From a virus, in IMG/VR virus record IMGVR_UViG_3300044695_002580, positions 32,882-96,881 of that record: a stretch of 64,000 bases of DNA; one strand, 5' to 3'. Below are positions 1 to 7,145 of this stretch, piece by piece; positions within the stretch are counted from its first letter, which is position 1, and the number at the start of each line of letters is the position of its first letter. The position numbers were made by a program, and so were the translations under genes. The notes beneath the pieces were generated by a model. It was not told the DNA's origin, did no database searches, and worked only from the letters and a program-made list of their open reading frames with translations.

Positions 1-20
1 AATCCTGGGTCTTTGCTCAT
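1..20 (-). CDS. 5' end of a further minus-strand gene (partial)
   Basis: An ATG at 20..18 overlaps the TAA stop of the upstream gene as TAATG. A good ribosome-binding site (AGGAGGGT) lies about nine bases upstream. Only six codons (MSKDPG) are inside the window, so nothing can be said about function. The overlap shows that the operon continues past the left edge. Confidence 0.6.
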
Positions 21-400
21 TAGATTGACCCTCCTAATGTGTTTCGGCTTGTTGATTGGGTAGTGTTAGGGGTGTTGGAGTAATCAGACTCTACACGCTG
101 TTCTCTACCTGCAGGAAGACGTACGATATCTTCCAAACCTAACTCTACCTCAGTATAGCCGTAGCGGTCTGGGAATAGGTTAATTTGTGGCAAGTTGGGA
201 CGAACATACTCTTGTAGTTCTGCGCCGCTCATAGTCCAGGTAGCAAGCGCCTGATTAAGTAGGCGGTCTTGATTAGACTGGAATGGCCCTAAGTATTCCT
301 GTGGGGGAAACGCAGCCTCTTCAGGTGTGTGATAAGGCTTGCGACCATCATTAGTCCACGGTCTGCGACCGTAGGTACCGTCTGAATATTTACCTGGCAT
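20..400 (-). CDS. hypothetical protein, 126 aa
   Basis: I do not recognise this protein. It is soluble-looking, with no membrane segment, and is rich in Tyr, Pro, Asn and Arg near the N terminus (KYSDGTYGRRPW). The C-terminal 25 residues are Ser/Thr/Asn-rich and probably disordered. It starts three bases after the stop of the 179-residue gene, with GGAAG as Shine-Dalgarno, and is translationally coupled to the gene at the left edge. The composition resembles the 179-residue neighbour, so both may be small virion-associated or accessory proteins; that is a guess. Confidence 0.7.
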   Translation of the reverse strand: MPGKYSDGTYGRRPWTNDGRKPYHTPEEAAFPPQEYLGPFQSNQDRLLNQALATWTMSGAELQEYVRPNLPQINLFPDRYGYTEVELGLEDIVRLPAGREQRVESDYSNTPNTTQSTSRNTLGGSI

Positions 401-403
401 AGT

Positions 404-943
404 TTACTTCCACTGTGGTCTCATGCGTGCCATTTGGTCTTGGCGTGCGTTGTTAACATACATTGGTGAATCACTGCGTACAGTTGGGCCAGCCTTACCA
501 TCATTTGGCAAGTGTGGTGCTGGAGCAATGTCTGCCATAAATACATGGCGAGGACTTCTGTAAACGTTGCCTTCTTTAACAGCGTTCATTTGACGAACAA
601 TGCCAGAGTGTGGTTCAAGACCAGCTGGGTAGTAATAACCCTGTTGGTCAATTCGTTCACCACGGTGCACACCACGTTGGTATGAACGCTGGCCTATTCT
701 AACTTTAAGTGAGTCGAGCACATTTTCAGATTGTGAATTAGGGCGGCCGCGGTCATCACGACGTGTGCGGATAGTACCTAAGTATCCATCTGGATATTCT
801 GCTTGTGGTGCTCGACCTACACCTAATCGAAGTTCATCAAGCTCATTACGAGCAACAGGAACACCGCCGCCACCGTAGTTTGTATACGTACCGTATAAAC
901 CACTGGCGCCTAGGTTCTGTGTATTTTGATGTGGATTAGGCAT
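404..943 (-). CDS. hypothetical protein, 179 aa
   Basis: No family recognised. The protein is Gly/Asn/Tyr/Arg-rich, with a glycine run near residue 25 (NYGGGGVP) and many charged loops, and it has no signal peptide or membrane helix. A GAGG motif lies just before the ATG. It follows the metallophosphoesterase gene by 23 bases and so probably belongs to the same operon. The low complexity fits a disordered structural or scaffold-like protein, but there is no direct evidence for that. Confidence 0.7.
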   Translation of the reverse strand: MPNPHQNTQNLGASGLYGTYTNYGGGGVPVARNELDELRLGVGRAPQAEYPDGYLGTIRTRRDDRGRPNSQSENVLDSLKVRIGQRSYQRGVHRGERIDQQGYYYPAGLEPHSGIVRQMNAVKEGNVYRSPRHVFMADIAPAPHLPNDGKAGPTVRSDSPMYVNNARQDQMARMRPQWK

Positions 944-966
944 GCCTCAATGATACGCCTGTATGT

Positions 967-1986
967 TTAGACCGTAGCCTTAAACTCGTGGCCCTCGTAA
1001 AGGGTCCAGCCATCCATGATGTGAATTGGCTGCAAAGTAAAGGAATCGTCTGGTCTTACCCAGCCAATCATAACGCCCTGTTGCCAGTCTTCCCAGTGCT
1101 TTACTGGACGACCGTTGTCGTTTAACCCAGAACCGTAGGAAGGCACTGCGCCATCTACACGACATAGACATCCTGGTGAACCTGATACCGAACGGATAGG
1201 GCCGTCGCCATTGGCAACAGTCTTGTACTGAAGTTCCTGTCGGTGAGCGTGGCCAAATACTGTGGAAACGTGTGGGTTCTTATTTACATATGCCGAGGCT
1301 GTTGAGCCATTAGAACGCACAGTAGTTCCGTGGATAGCACGGAGCTGTGGGGTAATCCAGTACTCACCCGCTGGGTAAGCGCCTACATAATTAACATTTA
1401 ATTCGTCAAGGCGGAGTAAATATTGAATAGACATAACTGGCCAATCTTCAGGGGTAGCGTTGGCTCGCTTGATACCTTTTGACGCCATAGCGTTAGCGAC
1501 TACGTAGCGCTGCATACGGCAATCGTGGTTACCTTCTAGCAAAGTAATCTTTGCGTCTGGGCATGTGGCACGTTGCTTTGCTAATAGTTGATGTCCGTAA
1601 TCAAGTGCTGGTTGCACTGTGTGTGCAAACATTTCTTCTTGTGCGTACTTACCCATTGTTGGTAGGTCTAGGTAATCACCTAAATGAATAATCTCATCTA
1701 CACCGTACTTCTCTTCCAAATACGCTAGTAGTTGAAAATGAACCTCAATAGCTGCTTCATCATGGAATGGGTCTAGCGTACCGTCTTCATACTTACGGTA
1801 GCCAATCTGTGGGTCTGGAACGAACATAATTAATCGTCCGTCTTTTTTACCCTTGCGCTCTTTATAAGTAGCGGGCTTAATTACTGTTGGTTTTGCTGGT
1901 TGAACTGGTGGCCAAGACCAGTCAGTTTTATTACTGACAACAACCCTATCAAATATAGAAGATAGTGATTCTTTCATTTCTGGCAT
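967..1986 (-). CDS. calcineurin-like metallophosphoesterase
   Basis: A 339-residue protein with the full metallophosphoesterase signature in order: DPQIG (first metal Asp), GDYLD, GNHD, HGTT and GHAH. Such enzymes use two metal ions to cut phosphodiester or phosphomonoester bonds. Phage members are often annotated as DNA repair exonuclease-like (SbcD/Mre11 fold) or as phosphatases. I chose the ATG at 1986 because AAGGAG sits eight bases upstream; the in-frame TTG six bases earlier is too close to it. The start overlaps the end of the 85-residue gene by 13 bases. The substrate cannot be deduced. No SbcC-like ATPase is seen in the window, so it may act alone. Confidence 0.88.
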   Translation of the reverse strand: MPEMKESLSSIFDRVVVSNKTDWSWPPVQPAKPTVIKPATYKERKGKKDGRLIMFVPDPQIGYRKYEDGTLDPFHDEAAIEVHFQLLAYLEEKYGVDEIIHLGDYLDLPTMGKYAQEEMFAHTVQPALDYGHQLLAKQRATCPDAKITLLEGNHDCRMQRYVVANAMASKGIKRANATPEDWPVMSIQYLLRLDELNVNYVGAYPAGEYWITPQLRAIHGTTVRSNGSTASAYVNKNPHVSTVFGHAHRQELQYKTVANGDGPIRSVSGSPGCLCRVDGAVPSYGSGLNDNGRPVKHWEDWQQGVMIGWVRPDDSFTLQPIHIMDGWTLYEGHEFKATV

Positions 1987-2231
1987 GTGCAATACTCCTT
2001 AAAGTGTGAGCGAAAGGCAGTAAGTCCCATAGGTAAATTAACTCCAGCTTCTTGCAACGCTTCAAATAGGTTCTTAATATCTACGCTTCTGTTTTCATTT
2101 TTTAGGCTATTAAATTTTTCTTGGTCATCTTTAGATAATGTATTTACCCACTTCTGTGTTTTACACTTCTTTGGAAGTTTTGCATCAGCAATAAACACAT
2201 CTAATATAGACCCCAATGTATCCTTTGGCAT
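1974..2231 (-). CDS. small protein, possible helix-turn-helix
   Basis: An 85-residue, Lys-rich, helical protein. The C-terminal third has a pattern (LQEAGVNLP followed by LTAFRSHFKEYCTC) similar to short phage proteins in which a recognition-type helix ends in a Cys pair. That suggests DNA binding, but the match is weak and made by eye. It is the first gene after the terminator at 2301-2328 and has a GAGAGG ribosome-binding site, so it probably heads the operon that includes the metallophosphoesterase. Confidence 0.65.
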   Translation of the reverse strand: MPKDTLGSILDVFIADAKLPKKCKTQKWVNTLSKDDQEKFNSLKNENRSVDIKNLFEALQEAGVNLPMGLTAFRSHFKEYCTCQK

Positions 2232-2300
2232 ACGACCTCTCTCTGATTAAAGGATGATTCCGTACAATAGCCTATCACACATAAGGTGTTTGTATAGCAA

Positions 2301-2328
2301 AACACCCACGATTTTTATCGTGGGTGTT
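2301..2328 (-). terminator. hairpin terminator downstream of hsp20
   Basis: A perfect 12-bp stem (arms 2301-2312 and 2317-2328) with a four-base loop. Read on the minus strand, it is followed by TTTTGC. It lies about 75 bases beyond the Hsp20 stop and before the 85-residue gene, so it should end the hsp20 transcript. Confidence 0.8.
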
Positions 2329-2352
2329 TGACCTTGTTATCGTGATTGCAAG

Positions 2353-2401
2353 GTGGACGTCAGTGGACGTCAGTGGAGTCGTACTATAACCTGGTTATAG
2401 T
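2353..2401. repeat. tandem 10-mer plus inverted repeat (operator-like)
   Basis: GTGGACGTCA occurs twice in tandem (2353-2372), followed by a degenerate third copy. The palindrome GACGTC therefore recurs at exactly 10 bp, one helical turn. Next to it is an inverted repeat with 9-bp arms (2383-2391 and 2393-2401) around one base. The cluster sits between the hsp20 stop and its terminator. It may bind a dimeric protein or add an RNA hairpin; no function can be assigned from sequence alone. Confidence 0.5.
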
Positions 2402-2402
2402 G

Positions 2403-2924
2403 CTATTTAATTTTGATTGTCTTTTCTTTCTTTTCTTCAGGAAGGATTCGCTGCAATTCAATAGTCAGGAAGCCGTCCGCTAGCTTAGCGTCCAGCACTA
2501 CTACGTCATCTGCGATGGCAAACTTCTGAGTAAAGTTACGTGCAGCAATGCCTTTGTAGGCATACTCCCCGTCGTCTTCCCCTCTGTTGCCCTCTACAGT
2601 TAGTACGTTTTCCTTATATGTAATCTTAACATCATCCTTCTTGAACCCCGCAATAGCAAGCTCAATCTCCGCCTTATCATCTGGCAAGGTCTTGATATTG
2701 TAGGGAGGGTAATTAGATTTAATGCGTACGTCTTCTAACTCTTTAAATAGGTTTAGTTGACGGTCAAACCCAAAAGTCCACGGAGCAAGCATGTTTTGCA
2801 ATGCTGCAAAGGGGTCGGTTTGAGGGAGTGTCTGAAACTGTTGAATTACTTTTGGCTTTTCCCACTGTTCGTGAGGTGACCCCTTAGGGTATCCGCCAAT
2901 ATTATTGTTGTAGCCTGAAGCCAT
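2403..2924 (-). CDS. Hsp20/alpha-crystallin small heat-shock protein
   Basis: A 173-residue protein with an alpha-crystallin domain over roughly residues 65-165. Visible are a beta strand ending IAGFKKDDV, the ENVLTVEG strand, GIAARNF, and the signature ADGFLTIEL near the C terminus, followed by a short Lys-rich tail. Small heat-shock proteins hold unfolding proteins in a refoldable state, and phages of several groups carry them. I chose the ATG at 2924 because AAGGAG is eight bases upstream; a longer frame of 19 more codons has no good ribosome-binding site. It is probably monocistronic, bounded by terminators at 2301-2328 and 3022-3049. The N-terminal 45 residues are Gly/Asn/Pro-rich and disordered-looking. 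Confidence 0.93.
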   Translation of the reverse strand: MASGYNNNIGGYPKGSPHEQWEKPKVIQQFQTLPQTDPFAALQNMLAPWTFGFDRQLNLFKELEDVRIKSNYPPYNIKTLPDDKAEIELAIAGFKKDDVKITYKENVLTVEGNRGEDDGEYAYKGIAARNFTQKFAIADDVVVLDAKLADGFLTIELQRILPEEKKEKTIKIK

Positions 2925-3021
2925 AATATATCTCCTTAGACGATATAACTTTTTGTGACCCTCCGAGTGAGCGGTCAACACTATTGTAACGTAATCTAAA
3001 TTAGAATATTCCCATAAATGC

Positions 3022-3049
3022 CAAAGGCCCCCAGTTACGGGGGCCTTTG
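3022..3049 (-). terminator. hairpin terminator upstream of hsp20
   Basis: An 11-bp GC-rich stem (arms 3022-3032 and 3039-3049) with loop agttac, 13 bases after the stop of the 113-residue gene. The minus-strand T tract after the stem is weak (CCTTTGGCATTTA), so termination may be partial. Confidence 0.7.
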
Positions 3050-3061
3050 CGCTATTCAGTT

Positions 3062-3403
3062 TTAGTTGTGGTCAGCCGTACCATCAGAGAAGTTAGGCTT
3101 TACACGATTTACTGCAGGAGCAATGATACGCCCATTTGCCTGGGTGGATGTTGCTTCTGGTGCAGTTGTCTTCTGGAAGTTAACGCGAATGCCATAGCGA
3201 GCGCCACCTGTCGCAGATACGTTACTGCGAGAAGGCTTAGCCTGCTTGTATGGGTCGGTTGCTCCCTTGGCGTTACCAGTCTTCTTAACTAATGTGCCTT
3301 TCAAGGCTTTAGCTACTTTAGCTGGCTTTGCGCCCGTCGCATTAGATGCGGAGCTAGAAGTCGGAGCTAGGGGCGCCGAGTTCTTAGTTGAGTCTTTTGT
3401 CAT
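3062..3403 (-). CDS. low-complexity basic protein, 113 aa
   Basis: Unrecognised. The sequence is Ala/Lys/Thr/Ser-rich, with a stretch like KPAKVAKALKGTLVKK near residues 26-41, and looks largely disordered and basic. AAAGGA precedes the ATG at good distance. It follows the SpoVS-like gene by about 60 bases and is closed by the terminator at 3022-3049. The composition would suit a nucleic-acid-binding or virion-packed basic protein, but this is inference. Confidence 0.7.
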   Translation of the reverse strand: MTKDSTKNSAPLAPTSSSASNATGAKPAKVAKALKGTLVKKTGNAKGATDPYKQAKPSRSNVSATGGARYGIRVNFQKTTAPEATSTQANGRIIAPAVNRVKPNFSDGTADHN

Positions 3404-3462
3404 TTGTATTCCTTTGGCCGAAGGTATAAAAAGGGTAAGGTATTTACTTGGGAAATACAGGG

Positions 3463-3744
3463 TTAACGTGCACTGACGTCGAAGATGATGGCTGATATCT
3501 GGCCGTCATGGCTCTCAATGCTGGTAAATCCTGGGATACAGATTAAATCCATGCCTCTAGGGGCGGTATACCCGCGGGCAATGGCGATGGCCTTTACGGC
3601 CTGATTGATGGCACCAGCTCCTACAGCACGAATCTTGCAGGCTCGGGTCTCATAGATGCTATGAGCAATGGCTGATGCTACGGCTTGTGGATTAGAACCA
3701 GCGCTTACGCGTAGAACCTGGTCGTCTTTCTGTTCTTCTGACAT
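3463..3744 (-). CDS. spoVS: SpoVS-family protein
   Basis: A 93-residue protein that matches SpoVS along nearly its whole length. It opens with VLRVSAGSNPQAVASAIA, continues with the hallmark core AVGAGAINQAVKAIAIARG, and then PRGMDLICIPGF. SpoVS is a small Alba-like-fold protein known from sporulation control in Bacillus and present in other bacteria; in the family it is thought to act as a nucleic-acid-binding regulator. The family usually has 85-90 residues, so this copy is full length. Its ribosome-binding site lies inside an inverted repeat (3748-3781). A phage copy beside WhiB and Hsp20 suggests a role in controlling the host, which is inference. Family assignment is confident; function in the phage is unknown. 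Confidence 0.9.
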   Translation of the reverse strand: MSEEQKDDQVLRVSAGSNPQAVASAIAHSIYETRACKIRAVGAGAINQAVKAIAIARGYTAPRGMDLICIPGFTSIESHDGQISAIIFDVSAR

Positions 3745-3747
3745 TTA

Positions 3748-3781
3748 ATACTCCTATTAGTGATACTTGTTATTGGAGTAT
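3748..3781 (-). promoter_or_regulatory. inverted repeat covering the spoVS ribosome-binding site
   Basis: ATACTCC (3748-3754) pairs with GGAGTAT (3775-3781) across a 20-base loop. On the minus-strand RNA the downstream arm is the GGAG Shine-Dalgarno of the SpoVS-like gene, four bases before the ATG. Pairing would hide the ribosome-binding site. Compare similar arrangements at 12604-12623 and 20860-20875. Confidence 0.45.
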
Positions 3782-3793
3782 CTATTATGTATT

Positions 3794-4015
3794 TTAAATT
3801 AGATTTGGTCTGTCTAAAGGGGTGGGAGCCTTGGCGTAGGTCCCACATATTGAGCATTCCATATCCAGAAGATACTGGGATATCTCATAGTCCTGGAAGC
3901 TGGCTTTTATGTTCCAAAGGCTAGACTCACAGTTAGGGCACTCGTGGCAAACCGTGTGCTCGTAGGCCATAGTCCCCGTAAAATCGGGTTTTAGCTCTCT
4001 AATGCTCTTTGTCAT
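3794..4015 (-). CDS. small zinc-ribbon protein, 73 aa
   Basis: Two Cys pairs, CHECPNC near residues 23-29 and CSIC near 55-58, make a four-Cys zinc ribbon separated by about 25 residues. There is no catalytic domain. Its ATG overlaps the end of the upstream gene by 17 bases, so the two are coupled. Such ribbons bind nucleic acid or protein partners; the partner is unknown. Confidence 0.75.
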   Translation of the reverse strand: MTKSIRELKPDFTGTMAYEHTVCHECPNCESSLWNIKASFQDYEISQYLLDMECSICGTYAKAPTPLDRPNLI

Positions 4016-4190
4016 GTCTGCAATTTATAAAGTCTTGGGCAACGTGGCAGGCTACATCTATATAAACTGAAGCATTTGTAAACAGGTCTACGGGGTGGTG
4101 CAGCTCATCCCCACCTCGAACACCCCAATTGTTAGACAAATATTCCCTAAGACCTGGGACCAGGGTGTCAATAAACTGGTCTACAGTCAT
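3999..4190 (-). CDS. hypothetical protein, 63 aa
   Basis: The open frame extends upstream to 4304, but that part overlaps the neighbouring 82-residue gene by about 90 bases and has a poor start. I prefer the internal ATG at 4190 (MTVDQFIDTL), 22 bases after that gene ends. The protein is acidic to neutral with a His/Cys-rich C terminus (CHVAQDFINCRHDKEH) that could bind a metal. No family is recognised. Confidence 0.6.
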   Translation of the reverse strand: MTVDQFIDTLVPGLREYLSNNWGVRGGDELHHPVDLFTNASVYIDVACHVAQDFINCRHDKEH

Positions 4191-4212
4191 CCAACCATCT
4201 TGGATTAGGTCA

Positions 4213-4461
4213 TTATTCTTGTGGTTCTTCGGCAAGACCGTGCTCTTTCTTAAATTTAAATAAACTATCCATAAACTTCTGCTTCTCAGCTTCCATCTGC
4301 TCAATCTCCTCAGCAGATAGTTTTTCTTTATTCTTTTCGTATAACTCTAGGCCAAGATTAAACTGGGCCTCTAGAACTTTAAGTTCCTGTAAACGGCGTT
4401 GTTTAATAAAAGCCTTTTGCTCTGCAATACGTGCTGCTCGCTTATCTTGTGTCTTACTCAT
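4213..4461 (-). CDS. coiled-coil protein, 82 aa
   Basis: Almost entirely Lys/Glu/Gln/Leu-rich helix (for example EELYEKNKEK-type repeats around residues 37-70), predicted to form a coiled coil. It has no signal or membrane segment. The ATG overlaps the TGA of the FmdB-like gene as ATGA. Function unknown; the charge pattern suits a small oligomeric adaptor. Confidence 0.72.
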   Translation of the reverse strand: MSKTQDKRAARIAEQKAFIKQRRLQELKVLEAQFNLGLELYEKNKEKLSAEEIEQMEAEKQKFMDSLFKFKKEHGLAEEPQE

Positions 4462-4628
4462 CCCTGGCCTCCCCAGCCTCCACCTTTAAATTGAACAGCA
4501 GGTGGTGTGTAACTTTTAATCATAAACTCACCGCAACCTTCGCAAGTAGGGCGCTGTGTAGCGTCAAATGCAAAATGCATCTCTACTGTACGGTCGCACT
4601 TCATGCATGTGAAGTCGTACTTTGGCAT
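4458..4628 (-). CDS. FmdB-like zinc-ribbon protein, 56 aa
   Basis: A short gene read directly from the minus strand: it starts MPKYDFTCMKCDRTVE, has a second pair CEGCG, and ends FKGGGWGGQG. The layout Tyr-x-Phe-x-Cys-x2-Cys, then Cys-x2-Cys-Gly, then a Phe-Lys-Gly-Gly-Gly-Trp tail is that of the FmdB regulatory zinc-ribbon family, which is common in Actinobacteria and their phages. Its role is not established; a transcription or protein-assembly adaptor is likely. It sits one base from the end of the RuvC-like gene and shares ATGA with the coiled-coil gene. Confidence 0.8.
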   Translation of the reverse strand: MPKYDFTCMKCDRTVEMHFAFDATQRPTCEGCGEFMIKSYTPPAVQFKGGGWGGQG

Positions 4629-5174
4629 TTAAATCTCCCGATAATCTGGACTCTGTACCTGCTGGTAAATAGCCTTTTCATACGCAAGCGTACCATCCCC
4701 TGAGCATAGCCGCGCAAGCCCATACGCATCACAAGCGTTGTCATCAGTAAAGGTCTGCCCCCACTTTTTGTAGGTATGCAGAATCATCTGGTTCTTTTGG
4801 CCAGAGCCTGCGCCTGTTACATACTTCTTTAGCGTAGTTGGGGGGACTATCAGTGGGTACTTGTCAATATCTGCCAACTCCATCTTAACTAGGCCACCAA
4901 GCTCACCTAGATGGAATACCTTGCCTTTGGCTCCCATTGCGTAGCCTTCCATGGCTACATCAATAATCTCTACCCTAGATACCCAATCACGGATAAACGC
5001 ACGTATATCTAACATACGTGGCATCCCTTTGTTGGTGGATTTGTAAACTTCTGCGTAATACGTATTGTCTTTATACGCACACATCGCAAAGCCAGTAAAG
5101 GACTGGTCTATACCTAAGTAGATTGGGCTACTGTCGGTCAGGTCCAGACCTCCTTCAATTTTTTTAAGGGGCAT
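4629..5174 (-). CDS. RuvC-like Holliday junction resolvase
   Basis: A 181-residue RNase H-fold nuclease. The acidic residues expected of RuvC are in place: D23 in YLGIDQSFTGFA, E76 in VAMEGYAMG, and the D145/D149 pair in TDDNACDAYGLA. The helix FHLGELGGLVK and the PTTLKKYVTGAG segment are also typical. RuvC enzymes cut four-way DNA junctions as symmetric dimers, and in phages they resolve branched replication or recombination products before packaging. An upstream GTG at 5195 would add seven residues; I prefer the ATG at 5174, which overlaps the preceding gene by 11 bases. A second, unrelated resolvase-like nuclease is encoded at 6804-7145. Confidence 0.88.
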   Translation of the reverse strand: MPLKKIEGGLDLTDSSPIYLGIDQSFTGFAMCAYKDNTYYAEVYKSTNKGMPRMLDIRAFIRDWVSRVEIIDVAMEGYAMGAKGKVFHLGELGGLVKMELADIDKYPLIVPPTTLKKYVTGAGSGQKNQMILHTYKKWGQTFTDDNACDAYGLARLCSGDGTLAYEKAIYQQVQSPDYREI

Positions 5175-5658
5175 ACCTATTAAACCCAGTGACACGACCG
5201 CTAGAAGTTCTACGTGTTAACTCACGGCTAGTCAATGAGTAGTAGCGTTCGATGTTATCTAGGATAGTTCTAATCATCTTATGGTATGCGCGAGCATATG
5301 AGTAGGCATCTGATAGCTCTTTAACAAGAGGCTCTGCCTCTACCTGAGCTCTAAGTAAGGTTGCTTTCTCTGATGCTTTACCTGAGGTCTTGGATAGTAA
5401 ACCAGAGTTTACAGCCTCACTGTAGAAAGCCTCGGCCTCCATCTCAGCCAGTTCAGCGCAGGCAGCTTGAGTACGAAGGAAGTTCATGTTCTCGATGTAC
5501 TTGCTGGCCATACTCATGAGCTCTGTGTCATCTACTAATGTGATATCGCTAGGGAAGTCAGGCAACTCTAATTTAAGTGAGCGCTTTAGTGGCAACCCTT
5601 GTTCTTCTAATTGCTTTAGTACTTGTTCACTTACACCTGTGGCTACTAGGTCAGTCAT
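5164..5658 (-). CDS. hypothetical helical protein, 164 aa
   Basis: Unrecognised. From about residue 45 onward it is helical and Glu/Ala/Leu-rich, with a basic Arg-rich C terminus (TSRELTRRTSSGRV). I chose the ATG at 5658 because GGAGGA lies five bases upstream and it makes a short ATGACTGA overlap with the nuclease gene. Its place between a RecB/Cas4-like nuclease and a RuvC-like resolvase suggests a recombination or DNA-repair accessory role (inference). Confidence 0.75.
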   Translation of the reverse strand: MTDLVATGVSEQVLKQLEEQGLPLKRSLKLELPDFPSDITLVDDTELMSMASKYIENMNFLRTQAACAELAEMEAEAFYSEAVNSGLLSKTSGKASEKATLLRAQVEAEPLVKELSDAYSYARAYHKMIRTILDNIERYYSLTSRELTRRTSSGRVTGFNRYAP

Positions 5659-6508
5659 TGTATCCTCCGCATCGCTCGCAATTACCCCAACCATCGATAT
5701 TACACGGTGGTGGTGTCTGATTATTTACTGCTTCCACAATCTTAGCAGCAGCTTCGAACAAAGGTGCAATCGAGAAGTCGCTCTTTGGTATCACAAACTC
5801 TTTAGGTTCTTGTGACGCCTTGTTCTCATAAATAATTACAGCCTCTTGTGGAACTACCTCCATGTTAAGGAGTTCAGCAAGCTTCATGTATATCTGTACC
5901 TGATTAATATGGGATTCAAAAGGCTCTTTAATCGCTGCAAACATCTTATCTAGGTCACCATTGTGTTCCATAAATAATGATGGGTTTTCCCAACGGATGG
6001 TGCCTGCACCTATGGACTTAATCTCCAGCATCAATGGGTCACCAAGGTTTAGTAGGATGCCATCTGAGTGTCCATTGATTCGCAATGGCTCATAAAATAA
6101 CGGGACCTCTCGGTATTCCAACGGTCCCTCATGGCAGTCAGAACCACCAAAAAACATCTCGCCACACTCTATGCAGTACCACTTACCGTACAGCGTTCCC
6201 ATATCCTGAAACCAACCCTGCCACTTAGCGTGGATAGCGTGGCCTTCAGCAAATATGGATGCAGTTCGCAAAGTCATAGTGCGATTAGATACTGGGGCTT
6301 TACCCATTAGATGATAGTAGGAAGCTCTGTGGCACCACTCTTTTTTAACCATGTCAGAGGGATGTAGCACGTCTGTGCGACGGCTTAGGTCTTTTGGCTT
6401 TGCAATTAGGTGACGCTCAAGTGAGCCTAATACACGTGTTTTCTTTCTAGACACGTCTACAAATGCTTTCAGTGCCCCTGTTATTTCTTGTGGTTTCGAT
6501 GCTTTCAT
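5651..6508 (-). CDS. PD-(D/E)XK nuclease, Cas4/RecB-like
   Basis: A 285-residue protein with the PD-(D/E)XK core NGHSDGILL, then MLEIKS about 15 residues later, then the QVQIY helix (Gln-x3-Tyr motif) of RecB-type exonucleases. One early Cys (EWCHRASYY) and a C-terminal cluster (CNIDGWGNCERC) match the spacing of the 4Fe-4S site in Cas4 and AddB proteins. An extra CIECG...DCHE insert looks like a zinc ribbon. The expected role is DNA end processing for recombination. No Cas1, Cas2 or CRISPR array is near, so a CRISPR role is unlikely. Confidence 0.87.
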   Translation of the reverse strand: MKASKPQEITGALKAFVDVSRKKTRVLGSLERHLIAKPKDLSRRTDVLHPSDMVKKEWCHRASYYHLMGKAPVSNRTMTLRTASIFAEGHAIHAKWQGWFQDMGTLYGKWYCIECGEMFFGGSDCHEGPLEYREVPLFYEPLRINGHSDGILLNLGDPLMLEIKSIGAGTIRWENPSLFMEHNGDLDKMFAAIKEPFESHINQVQIYMKLAELLNMEVVPQEAVIIYENKASQEPKEFVIPKSDFSIAPLFEAAAKIVEAVNNQTPPPCNIDGWGNCERCGGYND

Positions 6509-6510
6509 GC

Positions 6511-6828
6511 CTAGACCTTATCATCAAATAGGTGTTCCTTTAAAGTGGTTCCATCTTTTTTTAATTTACGTTTTAGCGCGTTGCGTTCACGGTGGCTAAG
6601 GCCACCCCAGATACCGTGCTGTTCATCCATCTGTTCGGAGTACAGCAGGCATTCCTTGCGTACAGGGCACTCTGGTAAACCATCTTTACCAAAGCATACG
6701 CCCTTGGATACTTCTGCTATTTTTCTATATTTAGTTTTGTCACGTGGAGGAAACCAAAGCTCGGTATCCATGCCACGACACTTAGCGTTGTGTCGCCAGC
6801 CCTCTACGTGCCCTGCGTCGTTGAACAA
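6511..6828 (-). CDS. WhiB-family iron-sulfur transcription regulator
   Basis: A 105-residue protein. Cysteines at 17, 45, 54 and 60, with the GIWGGLSHRER turn and a basic tail, identify a Wbl (WhiB-like) protein. These bind a 4Fe-4S cluster and associate with the primary sigma factor; they are confined to Actinobacteria and their phages, so this gene is the best host clue. Oddly, the second and third Cys are eight residues apart (C-FGKDGLPE-C), whereas family members usually have two between them; the last gap of five is normal. The start is a TTG with AGGAG five bases upstream, overlapping the previous gene by 25 bases. Confidence 0.92.
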   Translation of the reverse strand: MFNDAGHVEGWRHNAKCRGMDTELWFPPRDKTKYRKIAEVSKGVCFGKDGLPECPVRKECLLYSEQMDEQHGIWGGLSHRERNALKRKLKKDGTTLKEHLFDDKV

Positions 6829-7145
6829 TTATGCTCCTGAAGATTCTGGCGCATTTCCAGAAAGTCATCTTCAGTAAGCAATACATAATTACTATTGTTT
6901 AGACTGAATCCGAGGACGGGTATCCGACTATCAACGATGGCTTCGTTAACAATCTTTTCTAGTACTGCTGCCTTGACAGTTACCTGAGCTTTGCCAGTCC
7001 ACTTGTGTTCTATTAACAAGTCCTTAGACCTAACATCACCCTTACGACTCCAAAACGCACCGCTGGCAGCATTACGCTTACCACCGACAAGTTTTGCCAA
7101 TCGCTCCTCGTGCTTCTTAGACTCCTTCTGGCCTTTACTCTTCAT
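6804..7145 (-). CDS. Holliday-junction-resolvase-like PD-(D/E)XK protein
   Basis: A 113-residue protein with the arrangement of small resolvase-fold nucleases: a Glu in the first helix (KHEERLAKLVGG), a Gly-Asp turn (KGDVRS, D37) and the I-E-x-K strand (LLIEHKWT, E46 and K48). The short N-terminal stretch is Lys-rich. It starts 11 bases inside the end of recA, so it is coupled to recombination. The likely role is cleavage of branched or mismatched DNA; direct evidence is limited to the motif pattern. Confidence 0.8.
   Translation of the reverse strand: MKSKGQKESKKHEERLAKLVGGKRNAASGAFWSRKGDVRSKDLLIEHKWTGKAQVTVKAAVLEKIVNEAIVDSRIPVLGFSLNNSNYVLLTEDDFLEMRQNLQEHNCSTTQGT

Noticed and set aside
3999-4304. 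Longer 101-codon reading of the 63-residue gene
   Set aside because: The extra part overlaps a neighbouring coiled-coil gene by about 90 bases and has no ribosome-binding site.
5651-6508. CRISPR adaptation role for the Cas4-like nuclease
   Set aside because: No Cas1, Cas2 or array is nearby; the context is recombination genes.
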